The translations under genes and the position numbers were made by a program. The notes beneath the pieces were generated by a model. It was not told where the DNA came from, did not search any database, and was given only the letters and a program-made list of their open reading frames with translations. Positions 40,840-49,807 of a DNA stretch of 64,000 nucleotides are shown in pieces (the first letter of the stretch is position 1; every line of letters begins with the position of its first letter). Source of the DNA: UBA1181 sp045601045 (lineage in GTDB: Bacteria > Bacteroidota > Bacteroidia > Bacteroidales > Paludibacteraceae); assembly GCA_045601045.1 (NCBI GenBank), contig JAZRZA010000072.1, positions 1-64,000 on the forward strand. The letters run 5' to 3'.

Positions 40840-42081
40840 ATGTCAAATACACCACTATTCACGCCCGGAAAAATCGGGCCTTTGACTCTTAGAAACAGAA
40901 CCATCCGTTCTGCCGCGTTCGAGGGAATGTGCCCAGGAAACGCACCCTCACAAATGTTGCACGATTATCATGTATCCGTAGCGGCAGGTGGCGTCGGAAT
41001 GACTACATTAGCCTACTCCGCCATCCAACAGAGCGGACTCTCCTTCCCTCACCAATTGTGGTTGAACAAGGAGAATATACCAGCATTGAAGAAGATTACA
41101 GATGCCATTCACAAAGAAGGTGCCGCAGCAAGTATCCAAATCGGACACTGCGGAAATATGTCCCACCGTTCTATTTGTGGATGCACACCTATTTCAGCAT
41201 CCACAGGATTCAACCTTTACTCTCCTACCTTTGTGAGAGGAATGAGAAAGGATGAAATTGAGGAGAGCGCGAAGGCTTTCGGCGAAGGCGTGAACCTTGC
41301 TAGAGAGGCTGGATTCGACGCGATCGAACTTCATGCGGGCCATGGTTACTTGATTAGCCAATTCCTCTCCCCTTCCACCAATCATAGAAAGGATGAATTT
41401 GGCGGATCCTTGGAGAATAGAGCACGCTTCATGAAGATGTCCATGGACCATGTGATGAGTGCAGCAAAAGACGATATGGCCGTTTTGGTCAAAATGAATA
41501 TGCGTGACTGCTGCCGCAAAGGTATGGAGATCGACGAGAGCATCGAGGTAGCCAAAATGTTGGAGCAAAGCGGTGCGCACTGTTTGGTTTTGAGTAGCGG
41601 TTTCGTAAGCAGCGCGCCAATGGATGTGATGCGCGGCGCCATGCCGTTCCGTACCATGAGCTACTATATGCAAAGCTGGTTGATGCGTACATTGGTTCGC
41701 ATCGGAGGTCGTTTCATGGTTCCTACCGTACCATTCAAGGAGGCATACTTCTTGGAGGACGCATTGAAGTTCCGCGAGGCGGTGAAGATGCCTTTGTGCT
41801 ACATCGGAGGCTTGATCTCAAGAGAGAAGATCGACGAAGTGTTAAATGATGGTTTCGAGTTCGTGGCGATGGCCCGTGCATTGCTCAACAACCCTCACTT
41901 CGTAAACGACATGAAGGATGACGAGAAGGCTCGTGTGGCTTGCGACCATGCGAACTACTGCATCGGCCGTATGTATTCCCGGGAGATGGCATGTCACAAA
42001 TGTTTGCTCAAAGAGGGCAAGGAGACCATTCCTCAATCCCTTTTGGATGAATTAGAGGCAAACCATAAGAAGGGTTACTAA
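40840..42081 (+). CDS. NADH:flavin oxidoreductase / Old Yellow Enzyme family
   Basis: The 413-residue single-barrel protein has FTPGKIGPLTLRNRTIRSA near the N-terminus, IQIGHCGN and the family signature ELHAGHGYLISQFLSPSTN, then HRKDEFGGSLENRARF and a phosphate-binding C-terminus (YIGGLISREK, FEFVAMARALL). Four cysteines near the end (CDHANYC...ACHKC) resemble a degenerate form of the Fe-S motif of 2,4-dienoyl-CoA reductases, but the usual C-terminal NAD domain is absent. Such enzymes reduce activated C=C bonds; members include bacterial 5-beta-reductases of 3-oxo-4-ene steroids. It lies between a 5-alpha-reductase-like gene and a patatin (4-nt gap), which suggests steroid or lipid enone metabolism. 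Confidence 0.85.
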   Translation: MSNTPLFTPGKIGPLTLRNRTIRSAAFEGMCPGNAPSQMLHDYHVSVAAGGVGMTTLAYSAIQQSGLSFPHQLWLNKENIPALKKITDAIHKEGAAASIQIGHCGNMSHRSICGCTPISASTGFNLYSPTFVRGMRKDEIEESAKAFGEGVNLAREAGFDAIELHAGHGYLISQFLSPSTNHRKDEFGGSLENRARFMKMSMDHVMSAAKDDMAVLVKMNMRDCCRKGMEIDESIEVAKMLEQSGAHCLVLSSGFVSSAPMDVMRGAMPFRTMSYYMQSWLMRTLVRIGGRFMVPTVPFKEAYFLEDALKFREAVKMPLCYIGGLISREKIDEVLNDGFEFVAMARALLNNPHFVNDMKDDEKARVACDHANYCIGRMYSREMACHKCLLKEGKETIPQSLLDELEANHKKGY

Positions 42082-42085
42082 TTAT

Positions 42086-42907
42086 ATGTATCAGGGGTAT
42101 AAAATCGGTTTGGCTTTAAGCGGAGGCGGTGCGAAAGGGATTGCCCATTTGGGTGTCTTCAAAGCATTGGAAGAGCGCGGAATTGTGGTGGACCACATAT
42201 CAGGCGTAAGCGCTGGAGCGATCATGGGAGCCCTCTATGCGGATGGCAACACCCCCGAGGATATCTGTAAATTCATAAAAAAGAGTAATCTGTACCGAAT
42301 GGTGTCGCTCACCATGCCCACCAACGGCGGATTTACCCAGATGGATCAATTCGGATCTTTCATAAAGAAGAAATTGAAAGCAAAGACTTTCGGTGAGTTG
42401 AGGATTCCGTTGGTGGTCAACGCCGCGGAACTCACCTCTGGAAAGAATGTCTATTTCGAAGAGGGAAATCTGATAGAGGGAATTATGGCCTCCGCCAATG
42501 TCCCTATCTTTTTCCGCCCGATGAAGATTGGTAACAAGCAATACGTCGATGGCGGAATCTTTTGCAATCTACCGGTATCAGTTCTGCGTAGAAAAGGTTG
42601 CCAGATTATCATTGGCGTCCATGTGAATCCTATTACCCATGAGGATGGTTTCGATGGCCTATTCAACGTCTCGGAACGCGTCTTTCACTTAGCGGTGAAC
42701 GGCAATACCGTTAGCCAAAAAAGAGACTGCGATATCGTAATCGAGACGCGCGAAGCCCAAAAATATGGAATGTTTGACGCCTCGAAAGCGGAAGAAATCT
42801 TCCAAATCGGTTATGATGCGGCCAACAAAGTGTTGGATGAGGTAGATTGGGATGAGGTGAAAACAGCAGTCAGAATAACCAATGGTTTCAGACCTTTTAT
42901 GGGATGA
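42086..42907 (+). CDS. Patatin-like phospholipase, cytosolic type
   Basis: The 273-residue protein has the oxyanion loop GLALSGGGAKGIAHLG (7-22), the nucleophile elbow GVSAG and the catalytic DGG in VDGGIFCNLP, forming a Ser-Asp dyad hydrolase. There is no signal peptide, so it should act in the cytoplasm or at the inner membrane face, releasing acyl chains from phospholipid or other esters. It follows the flavin oxidoreductase by 4 nt and shares a terminator at 42935-42966, so all three genes form one unit. A second, secreted patatin with a beta-barrel is at 61915. Confidence 0.9.
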   Translation: MYQGYKIGLALSGGGAKGIAHLGVFKALEERGIVVDHISGVSAGAIMGALYADGNTPEDICKFIKKSNLYRMVSLTMPTNGGFTQMDQFGSFIKKKLKAKTFGELRIPLVVNAAELTSGKNVYFEEGNLIEGIMASANVPIFFRPMKIGNKQYVDGGIFCNLPVSVLRRKGCQIIIGVHVNPITHEDGFDGLFNVSERVFHLAVNGNTVSQKRDCDIVIETREAQKYGMFDASKAEEIFQIGYDAANKVLDEVDWDEVKTAVRITNGFRPFMG

Positions 42908-42934
42908 TAAATAGATTAGATTAGGTCATAATAC

Positions 42935-42966
42935 GAAAAAAGCGATGTGTTAGCATCGCTTTTTTA
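42935..42966. terminator. Bidirectional terminator between patatin and maf
   Basis: AAAAAAGCGATG and CATCGCTTTTTT form a near-perfect stem around TGTTAG, with T-runs on both strands. It serves the convergent genes on each side. Confidence 0.8.
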
Positions 42967-42969
42967 TTT

Positions 42970-43548
42970 CTATTGGTCAAATTCCTTCAGAACTTGGTAG
43001 AGCCGATGTACAGGCAATCCCATGATGTTGTAGAAACTGCCATCGATGCGTTCCACCGCCACATAGCCAATCCACTCTTGTACGCCATACGAACCCGCTT
43101 TGTCGAAGGGTTTGTATTGGTCAATATAGAACGTTATCTCATCTTGTGAAAGCGACGAAAAGGTTACATCCGCGCGGTCCACAAAGCAGACCTCTTTCTC
43201 TTTACTCTTCACACATACGCCCGTATAGACACGATGGGTGTTTCCCGCTAATTTTCCGAGCATTTCAATTGCCTCTTCCCTATTCTTGGGCTTTCCCATC
43301 ACTTCTCCTTCCAACCAGACAATCGTGTCGGCGGTGATGATCAGCGTTTTGTCATCCAATAAGGATTGATAAGCGTAGGCCTTCTGTTTCGCTAAATACA
43401 TTGGGATATCTCCCTCTTTCAAGGTATCTGGATAATTCTCCTCCAATCCTTTGATGGTCTTCACTTCGAAATTGACCTCCAACCCAGCTAACAACTCTTT
43501 TCTACGAGGTGAGTTGGATGCCAATATAACATTATATTTTTGTAGCAT
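42970..43548 (-). CDS. maf: Maf-like nucleoside triphosphate pyrophosphatase
   Basis: The 192-residue protein has the Maf start NVILASNSPRRKELLAGL (5-22), LIITADTIVWLEGEVMGKPK with the active-site Asp, and DKAGSYGVQEW. Maf/YhdE-type enzymes hydrolyse dTTP, UTP or modified NTPs and act in nucleotide-pool cleaning. Length fits. It is divergent from uvrD and convergent with the patatin gene. Confidence 0.93.
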   Translation of the reverse strand: MLQKYNVILASNSPRRKELLAGLEVNFEVKTIKGLEENYPDTLKEGDIPMYLAKQKAYAYQSLLDDKTLIITADTIVWLEGEVMGKPKNREEAIEMLGKLAGNTHRVYTGVCVKSKEKEVCFVDRADVTFSSLSQDEITFYIDQYKPFDKAGSYGVQEWIGYVAVERIDGSFYNIMGLPVHRLYQVLKEFDQ

Positions 43549-43676
43549 TATATTGTTATATTGTTAAGAAATTCACTTATGCAAAGATAGTGAAGAATGA
43601 TGAATTAACGGTTATTTCGCACTAGATTGCGACTCATTTTTTTGTATATTCGCATGATAATAACGAGGAAGGTTTT

Positions 43677-46034
43677 ATGGAAGCGATATTGAGTCAACTA
43701 AATGAAAATCAGAGGAATGCGGTGCAGTATAATGAGGGACCATCTTTGGTGGTCGCAGGTGCGGGATCAGGAAAAACCCGGGTTTTGACCTACAAGATCG
43801 CTTATCTGCTTAAAAACGGATTTGAACCCAACCGAATCTTAGCATTGACATTCACCAACAAAGCGGCCAAAGAGATGAAGAGCCGTATTGACAACATTGT
43901 TGGCGAAGGGGTGTCGCGTCGCTTGTGGATGGGTACATTCCACTCTGTTTTCGCCAAAATACTTCGTCAGCAAGCTGAAAAAATTGGTTACACCCCCTCC
44001 TTTTCCATCTACGACACCTCCGACTCCAAGAGTCTTCTAAAAAGCATTGTCAAGGAGATGGAGTTGGACGAGAAAAATTATACGCCCAAGAAAGTATTGT
44101 CCCGTATTTCCCATTTAAAAAATAGGTTGATCACCCCTGATATATACAGAAACAGGCCTGAATTGCGACAGGAAGATTTGACCCAAAAGATTCCTCGCCT
44201 TTCCGATATTTATTCAGCCTATTTCGCGCGATGCTACAAGGCATCCGCAATGGATTTTGACGATATTCTACTCTATATCAATATCTTATTCAGAGATTTT
44301 CCCGAAATTTTGGATATTTACCAAGATTGGTTTGACTATATCTTGGTGGATGAGTACCAAGACACCAATTTCGCGCAGCATCTGGTTGTGAAGAAGTTGG
44401 CAGAGAAGCACCATCGTGTGTGTGTGGTGGGTGACGACGCGCAAAGTATCTATTCTTTCCGTGGCGCAAATATTGAGAATATCATCAATTTCCAGAAGGT
44501 ATACCCAGAGAGCAAAGTATTCAAATTGGAACGCAACTACCGCTCTACCCCGAATATCGTGAAGGTGGCCAATTCGCTTATCTCCAAGAATAAAAAGCAG
44601 TTGCAGAAGAATGTCTACTCCGAGGAGGCGGAAGGCAGCAAGGTGAAGGTGATCAGTTCCTATTCTGATATTGACGAAGCGAATATCATCGCCTCGCAAA
44701 TCAAATCCTTCCTCTCTTCCCGCCAATACAAATGCCAGGATCTGGCGATTCTTTACCGTACCAACTCACAGTCTCGCGTCTTTGAGGAGGCTTTACGTAA
44801 ACGCTCCATCCCTTATGTCATCCACGGCGGAAGATCCTTCTACGACCGTAAGGAGATCAAGGATGTATTGGCTTACATCCGTCTGGTCTTGAATCCCTCG
44901 GATGAGGAGGCGTTTAGACGTATTATCAACTATCCGACCAGAGGTATCGGAGACACGACTGTCGCGAAATTGTCTGATACGGCTCTGACCCAAGGTGTTT
45001 CCTGTTGGGAAGTGGTCTGCGACCCTTTGAAATACAACCTTCCGGTGAATGCGGGGACTGCGAATAAGCTCGCAAAATTCAAAGGCATTATCCATTCGCT
45101 ATCGGAAATCGTCGAAGAATCAGGCGCTTACGAATTTGCGAAGCGAGTGATTATCGATTCAGGCATCCGCGCTGATTTGGAGGGTGATCGTAGCGTGGAA
45201 GGTATGAGCAAATTAGAAAATTTGGATGAGTTGCTAAATAGTATTCACGAATTCTGTGAGTCCAGGAAAGAGGAATCGGGAGAGACGAACATCCCAATTT
45301 CCGAATTTATGCAAATGGTGTCGTTGATCTCGGATTTGGATGATGAGGAGGATGGCGACAATGATAAAGTGACCTTGATGACGGTACATTCAGCCAAAGG
45401 TTTGGAGTTTAAGAATGTCTTCATTGTCGGTGTGGAAGAGGAACTCTTCCCATCTTCTATGTCTTTGATGAGCGACGAGGGAGTTGAAGAGGAACGCAGG
45501 CTATTCTATGTGGCGATTACCCGTGCTGAAGAAAACTGTTTTATCAGTTACGCCCAAAGCAGATTCCGTAATGGCACCACCAACTCAACCATGCCAAGCC
45601 GTTTTATCAAGGACATCGATGCGGAACTCTTGGATCTGCCGTCTGATTACAGCGCCAAACCCAAGAACAGCAGAGCCTCCTCTTGGAATGACGATTTCTA
45701 CCCAACCTCATTTGGAGGCGGAAAAGGTTGGCGCAATCGTACTGTGGATGAGGGAAACGACGTTCTCTCCAAACCAACTCCTTTCGTGGCGCCAAGAAGG
45801 TTAAAAGCGTTGGACAAGCCAACACCCTCCACAACAACGACATCCACCTCTCCTACCACTTCCGTAGAAGGTATTGAGGTCGGCTGCTGGGTGGAGCATG
45901 AAAAGTTCGGAAGAGGAACTGTAATCGCTATAGATGGCAGTGGTACGGATGCGAGATTAACCATTAATTTCCACAATGAAGGCGAGAAAAAGATTCTCTT
46001 CAAATATGCCAGACTCAAAAATCTAGGAAAGTGA
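43677..46034 (+). CDS. UvrD/PcrA-family DNA helicase
   Basis: The 785-residue SF1A 3'-5' helicase has motif I VVAGAGSGKTRVLTYKIAYL (25-44), LTFTNKAAKEM (Ia), ILVDEYQDTN (II), GDDAQSIYSFRGA (III), LERNYRS (IV), TVHSAKGLEF (V) and VAITRAEENCFIS (VI). A Ser/Thr-rich linker leads to a C-terminal Tudor-like PcrA domain (VGCWVEHEKFGRGTVIAIDG). It unwinds DNA in repair and replication-fork restart. RecB-type nuclease domains are absent, so UvrD/PcrA is preferred over AddA. Confidence 0.94.
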   Translation: MEAILSQLNENQRNAVQYNEGPSLVVAGAGSGKTRVLTYKIAYLLKNGFEPNRILALTFTNKAAKEMKSRIDNIVGEGVSRRLWMGTFHSVFAKILRQQAEKIGYTPSFSIYDTSDSKSLLKSIVKEMELDEKNYTPKKVLSRISHLKNRLITPDIYRNRPELRQEDLTQKIPRLSDIYSAYFARCYKASAMDFDDILLYINILFRDFPEILDIYQDWFDYILVDEYQDTNFAQHLVVKKLAEKHHRVCVVGDDAQSIYSFRGANIENIINFQKVYPESKVFKLERNYRSTPNIVKVANSLISKNKKQLQKNVYSEEAEGSKVKVISSYSDIDEANIIASQIKSFLSSRQYKCQDLAILYRTNSQSRVFEEALRKRSIPYVIHGGRSFYDRKEIKDVLAYIRLVLNPSDEEAFRRIINYPTRGIGDTTVAKLSDTALTQGVSCWEVVCDPLKYNLPVNAGTANKLAKFKGIIHSLSEIVEESGAYEFAKRVIIDSGIRADLEGDRSVEGMSKLENLDELLNSIHEFCESRKEESGETNIPISEFMQMVSLISDLDDEEDGDNDKVTLMTVHSAKGLEFKNVFIVGVEEELFPSSMSLMSDEGVEEERRLFYVAITRAEENCFISYAQSRFRNGTTNSTMPSRFIKDIDAELLDLPSDYSAKPKNSRASSWNDDFYPTSFGGGKGWRNRTVDEGNDVLSKPTPFVAPRRLKALDKPTPSTTTTSTSPTTSVEGIEVGCWVEHEKFGRGTVIAIDGSGTDARLTINFHNEGEKKILFKYARLKNLGK

Positions 46035-46102
46035 TTTCGCTACAGAAGATGATATTTTGTCAGACTGTAGCGAGAAATCTTGCGTCAATGTGTCGTATTC
46101 CG

Positions 46103-46133
46103 TGCCATTCTGTCTTATTGTGTGACAATGGCA
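46103..46133 (+). promoter_or_regulatory. Inverted repeat upstream of grpE-dnaJ
   Basis: TGCCAT..TGTC and GACA-ATGGCA form an imperfect dyad with a 9-nt centre, 54 nt before the grpE ATG. Spacing recalls CIRCE, but the sequence differs from the HrcA operator. A heat-shock regulatory site is possible. Confidence 0.35.
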
Positions 46134-46186
46134 ATGTTTTTGATAGTGAATAAATAGTATTAATAGGAAATAACAATTAATCTATA

Positions 46187-46762
46187 ATGGAAGAAAATTC
46201 AACAATGGAAAATCAATCTCAACAAGTTGAGAACGAAGAGGTGAAGAGTAACGAAGCGGTTGAAGGAACAGAGGCTACAGCCAAGTCGTCAGAAGTTTCG
46301 CAAACACCGGAAGATAGAATCAAGGAGTTGGAGGAGAAATGCGCAAAGCAACACGACGAGTACATTCGTTTGTATGCTGACTTCGAGAATTTCCGAAAGC
46401 AATCTTTGAAAGCTAAGGCTGAATTGATCAAGTCGGCAGGCGAAGGCATATTTGCCAATATTCTTCCTTTGGTGGATGATTTCGAGCGTGCGATAAACGC
46501 AATGGAGAATGCCACAGAGGTTGCGTCCGTAAAAGAGGGAGTTGATCTGATTTATAATAAGTTCAATTCATTTTTGGCTCAAAACGGTGTGACCCCCATT
46601 GATACGAAAGATGCGGATTTCAATGTAGATTTCCATGAGGCGATCACAATGATCCCCGCACCGACAGAAGAGCAAAAAGGTAAAGTAATCGAATGCGTCC
46701 AAACGGGTTATATGTTGAAAGACAAGGTGCTTCGATTCTCAAAAGTTGTTGTAGGACAATAA
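46187..46762 (+). CDS. grpE: Nucleotide exchange factor GrpE
   Basis: GrpE releases ADP from DnaK. The 191-residue protein has an acidic, disordered N-terminal region (about 1-45), a long coiled-coil (RIKELEEKCAKQHDEYIRLY, then ADFENFRKQSLKAKAELIKS) and a C-terminal beta domain (FHEAITMIPAPTEEQKGKVI, TGYMLKDKVLRFSKVVV). It is followed after 10 nt by dnaJ; dnaK itself is not in the window. Confidence 0.96.
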   Translation: MEENSTMENQSQQVENEEVKSNEAVEGTEATAKSSEVSQTPEDRIKELEEKCAKQHDEYIRLYADFENFRKQSLKAKAELIKSAGEGIFANILPLVDDFERAINAMENATEVASVKEGVDLIYNKFNSFLAQNGVTPIDTKDADFNVDFHEAITMIPAPTEEQKGKVIECVQTGYMLKDKVLRFSKVVVGQ

Positions 46763-46772
46763 TTAAATTATT

Positions 46773-47927
46773 ATGGCAAAGAGAGATTACTACGAAGTGT
46801 TAGAGGTCTCCAAAGACGCTTCCGCGGATGAGATAAAGAAGGCTTACCGTAAGTTGGCCATCAAATATCACCCTGATAAAAATCCTGGAGATAAAGAGGC
46901 GGAAGAGAAGTTTAAGGAGGCAGCTGAGGCATACGATGTATTGAGCGATCCACAAAAGAAGGAGCGCTACGACCGTTATGGCCATGCGGGAATGGATGGT
47001 TTCGGCGGTGGCGGAGGCTTTGGTGGCTTCGGCGGAGGAATGTCTATGGAGGACATTTTCTCGCAATTCGGAAATATATTTGGCGGTCATTTTGGCGGAG
47101 GCTTTGGTGGCTTTGGCGGAGGTGGCGGTGGCCAACGCGTCCGAAAGGGTTCCGACCTACGCGTGCGCGTAAAGGTTTCTTTGAAGGATGTCGCCAATGG
47201 TGTAGAGAAAAAATTAAAGGTAAAACGATACGTAAAGTGTGCCGCTTGTAATGGTACGGGCGGCGAGGATAAAGATTCAGTCGCAAAGTGTAATCAATGT
47301 GGCGGATCTGGTGTTGTGAACCGTGTGGTGAACTCCATTTTCGGTGCTATGCAGACGCAAAGCGAATGTCCAAGCTGCCAAGGTTTGGGTACAACCATCA
47401 CCAAGAAATGTCGCCATTGTGGCGGACAAGGCGTCGTACAAGAGGAAGAGGTTATCTCTGTAAAGATCCCTGCAGGTGTGGCCGAAGGAATGCAGTTGAA
47501 TGTTAAGGGCAAAGGTAACGCCGTTCGAAACGGTATAGATGGCAATCTATATGTCTTGGTGGAGGAAGAGGCTGACAGCGAGTTGATCCGTGATGAGAAC
47601 GACTTGATATACAATGCGTTGTTCTCTATTCCATTGCTTGTAAACGGAGGTACAGTAGAGATTCCTTCTGTAGATTCGAAAGTGAAGGTAAAGATTGATG
47701 CAGGTACACAACCTGGAAAAGTGTTGCGTTTGAAAGGTAAAGGACTTCCTTCGCTCAATGGCTATGGAAATGGCGATTTATTGGTGAATATAGGCGTCTA
47801 TATACCTGAAAATCTCACCAAAGACGAGAAAAAGATCTTTGAAGAGCTCAGCAAATCAGAGAATATGCTCCCTTCAGAGAATGCCAAGAAGAGTTTCTTG
47901 GCAAGATTTAAGAATATGTTTAGTTAA
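46773..47927 (+). CDS. dnaJ: Chaperone protein DnaJ
   Basis: The 384-residue type I J-protein has a J domain with YHPDKNPGD (HPD at about 33-35), a Gly/Phe-rich region (about 76-120), four CxxCxGxG zinc-finger repeats (CAACNGTG, CNQCGGSG, CPSCQGLG, CRHCGGQG), and the C-terminal substrate-binding barrels. It activates DnaK ATPase and delivers clients. It is translationally close to grpE and its last 8 bp overlap the convergent XRE regulator gene. Confidence 0.97.
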   Translation: MAKRDYYEVLEVSKDASADEIKKAYRKLAIKYHPDKNPGDKEAEEKFKEAAEAYDVLSDPQKKERYDRYGHAGMDGFGGGGGFGGFGGGMSMEDIFSQFGNIFGGHFGGGFGGFGGGGGGQRVRKGSDLRVRVKVSLKDVANGVEKKLKVKRYVKCAACNGTGGEDKDSVAKCNQCGGSGVVNRVVNSIFGAMQTQSECPSCQGLGTTITKKCRHCGGQGVVQEEEVISVKIPAGVAEGMQLNVKGKGNAVRNGIDGNLYVLVEEEADSELIRDENDLIYNALFSIPLLVNGGTVEIPSVDSKVKVKIDAGTQPGKVLRLKGKGLPSLNGYGNGDLLVNIGVYIPENLTKDEKKIFEELSKSENMLPSENAKKSFLARFKNMFS

Positions 47928-48654
47928 TGTTTAATTGAGCGCCGTATTCTTCATAAGATCCATCTGAATAGAATACGATAATCTTTTTAACCTTACGAGG
48001 AGGAATTGGCTGTTCAGCCGGTTTCTCCTCTCTTTTTTCCATCATGGGTTGTCCCATAGGCATCTGTGGCACATTGCCATAAGGCATATTAGGGTAATAT
48101 GGATTATAATAGGGATTATATGCGTTATTAGGAATGTTATTGATCTGTTGTTGGATCGGTTGGTTATCTGCCACAGCAGGTTGAGGAGTTGGTTGTGGCG
48201 CTTGCTGTGGTTTGGGTTGTTCAGGAGCAGCGTCAGCTCCAACTGGAGTTTGGTCAACCGACGGCGCGTCTTGCGATGAGATTTGATCCGCGACCAATTC
48301 ATTAGATTTCGTATCAGAATTTAACTCGTTTTCCTTGCGATTTTCCGGTGTAGATACAGGATATTCAGGAAATAACGATTGCTGAACAGGATGCATAACC
48401 CGTTTTTGGGTATTATCTTCCTTATTTTCAATTATTTCCGACGCATTTCTGTGCATCATGCCTTTTCCAAGAATAAGCCAATCTGAATTAATATCTCTAA
48501 ATTGGTCAAGAATTCGTTGTGCCAACTTCAAACTTGGTTCATTTCTGCCACTTAATATATGTGTAATCGCAGAAGGTTGCACACCAATGAGGTTAGCGAA
48601 CTGAGAATTGGTCAGATTTTCGTTTTCAATTATTTTAGCAATACGATTTTTCAT
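47920..48654 (-). CDS. XRE-family HTH regulator with Pro/Gln/Asn-rich tail
   Basis: The 244-residue protein has an N-terminal HTH (IAKIIENENLTNSQFANLIG, then QPSAITHILSGRNEPSLKLA; about 5-62) of the cI/XRE type. A long low-complexity region follows (PEQPKPQQAPQPTPQP, NNIPNNAYNPYYNPYYPNMP), and the C-terminal tail is KKIIVFYSDGSYEEYGAQ. The low-complexity region is probably disordered. Upstream of the gene are four TTAC-N4-GTAA-like dyads (48679-48777), so autoregulation is likely; similar sites continue toward recR. It lies tail-to-tail with dnaJ (8-bp overlap). Its regulon is unknown. Confidence 0.85.
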   Translation of the reverse strand: MKNRIAKIIENENLTNSQFANLIGVQPSAITHILSGRNEPSLKLAQRILDQFRDINSDWLILGKGMMHRNASEIIENKEDNTQKRVMHPVQQSLFPEYPVSTPENRKENELNSDTKSNELVADQISSQDAPSVDQTPVGADAAPEQPKPQQAPQPTPQPAVADNQPIQQQINNIPNNAYNPYYNPYYPNMPYGNVPQMPMGQPMMEKREEKPAEQPIPPRKVKKIIVFYSDGSYEEYGAQLNIN

Positions 48655-48678
48655 ATTTAATATTGTAAAATCTTTGGT

Positions 48679-48777
48679 TTACAAATGTAATAAATTATTT
48701 ATTTACATAAGTAAAATGCGAAAATAATTTTATTATGTTACAAATGTAAACACCATAACAAAACTATACAAATGTAA
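48679..48777. promoter_or_regulatory. Operator-like dyad cluster upstream of the XRE gene
   Basis: Four sites of the form TTAC-N4-GTAA: 48679-48690 (TTACAAATGTAA), 48703-48714 (TTACATAAGTAA), 48738-48749 (TTACAAATGTAA) and 48766-48777 (ATACAAATGTAA). They begin 25 bp before the XRE ATG, with centres 24-35 bp apart, typical of cooperative repressor sites. Confidence 0.6.
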
Positions 48778-48917
48778 AATCACAATATTTAAATTCAGAA
48801 AATATATTAAAGTAATCAGTAGGAATCAGAGATTTTTCACATTAATAGAGAGGGAATCATTCTACTCTCTGGAATTATCGTTTCTTAACCTATTGAATTT
48901 GCGATTGTTGTGCGTAT

Positions 48918-48929
48918 TTACAAAAGTAT
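48918..48929. promoter_or_regulatory. Isolated operator-like site
   Basis: TTACAAAAGTAT, a weaker match to the same dyad, at the edge of the mid-GC block of the long intergenic region. Confidence 0.3.
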
Positions 48930-49260
48930 CACTTTAAGTCAGGAAACTCTCGCACTGATCCAGATAGGCCCAATATCGCCAGAATGGTATTTTCTGTGAC
49001 CTGGATGACGGATGTAACAAAGATGTGGATCTTGGCTGCTTAAGCGGCGTAAGTATTGCTTAAGTTGCAGAGTCAGATAGGTGCTAAATGTGTCACAGAA
49101 GTGAAATCTATTAACGTGTAATAGGGGCTATTCTACAGTCTAGCTCAGAGCTTGCTTTAATGGCGATTGCTTTTGCCCCTAAATCCATGGAAGTTGCTGC
49201 TTAATGGACTTTGTATGACTTGCTTAATTAGGCCCTGCACTATTATTAAAGTTAGAATTT
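48930..49260. other. Non-coding block with TGCTTAA repeats, possible structured RNA
   Basis: This part of the 1171-bp gap between the XRE gene and recR is less AT-rich than its flanks, yet I find no credible ORF in it. TGCTTAA occurs at 49037, 49057, 49198 and 49221, with a TGCTTTAA near 49153. An AAAGTTA/TAACTTT-like palindrome follows at about 49248-49266. It could be a small RNA or a decayed element; no known RNA family (RNase P, SRP, tmRNA, 6S) was recognised. From 49267 to 49470 the sequence is very AT-rich without anything I can name. Confidence 0.3.
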
Positions 49261-49470
49261 AACTTTAAATATATTAATATTTGATTATCAGTGTAATACA
49301 ATATTATCATATCATTTTTATTGATAATTATTTTTTGATTTTTACAAAATAGTGATATTAGACGCATTTTTGTTAATGTAATAATTTAATAAAATGAATA
49401 TAACATACTGAATTATAATATATTAATTAGTAACGATTATTACATTAAATTCGCTAAACAATATACCTAT

Positions 49471-49635
49471 TTACAAATGTATCGATATTTACAAATGTAT
49501 ATTTTATGTCTTTAAAACATGTAAAAAATGTTATTTTATTTTTGTAAAATCAGTATAAAATGAGTGATTTTACATTTGTAATATTGCAAAATTGTGTATT
49601 TTAAAATTTACTAATAGTAAAATACACAAATGTAA
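49471..49635. promoter_or_regulatory. Second operator-like dyad cluster, upstream of recR
   Basis: Sites at 49471-49482 and 49489-49500 (both TTACAAATGTAT), 49570-49581 (TTACATTTGTAA), 49608-49620 (TTAC-N5-GTAA) and 49624-49635 (ACACAAATGTAA). They match the cluster next to the XRE gene and end 165 bp before the recR -7 box. Confidence 0.5.
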
Positions 49636-49799
49636 ACCCCTATCCTACTAAATTGTGGTTTTAGGAAACCAATTTTTCATTTTAGCCTAAATTGCCCCAG
49701 ATTTTAAAATTTCAAAATTTCCCGTGGGTTTACAATTTCAATTCAAATATGAGATTCTCGCGGGGTTAATTATTTTTCATACGAATTCCCTATTTTTAT

Positions 49800-49807
49800 T
49801 AAATTTG
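49800..49807 (+). promoter_or_regulatory. -7 promoter element of recR
   Basis: TAAATTTG, a perfect TAnnTTTG, 18 nt before the recR ATG. No clean -33 box. Confidence 0.45.
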
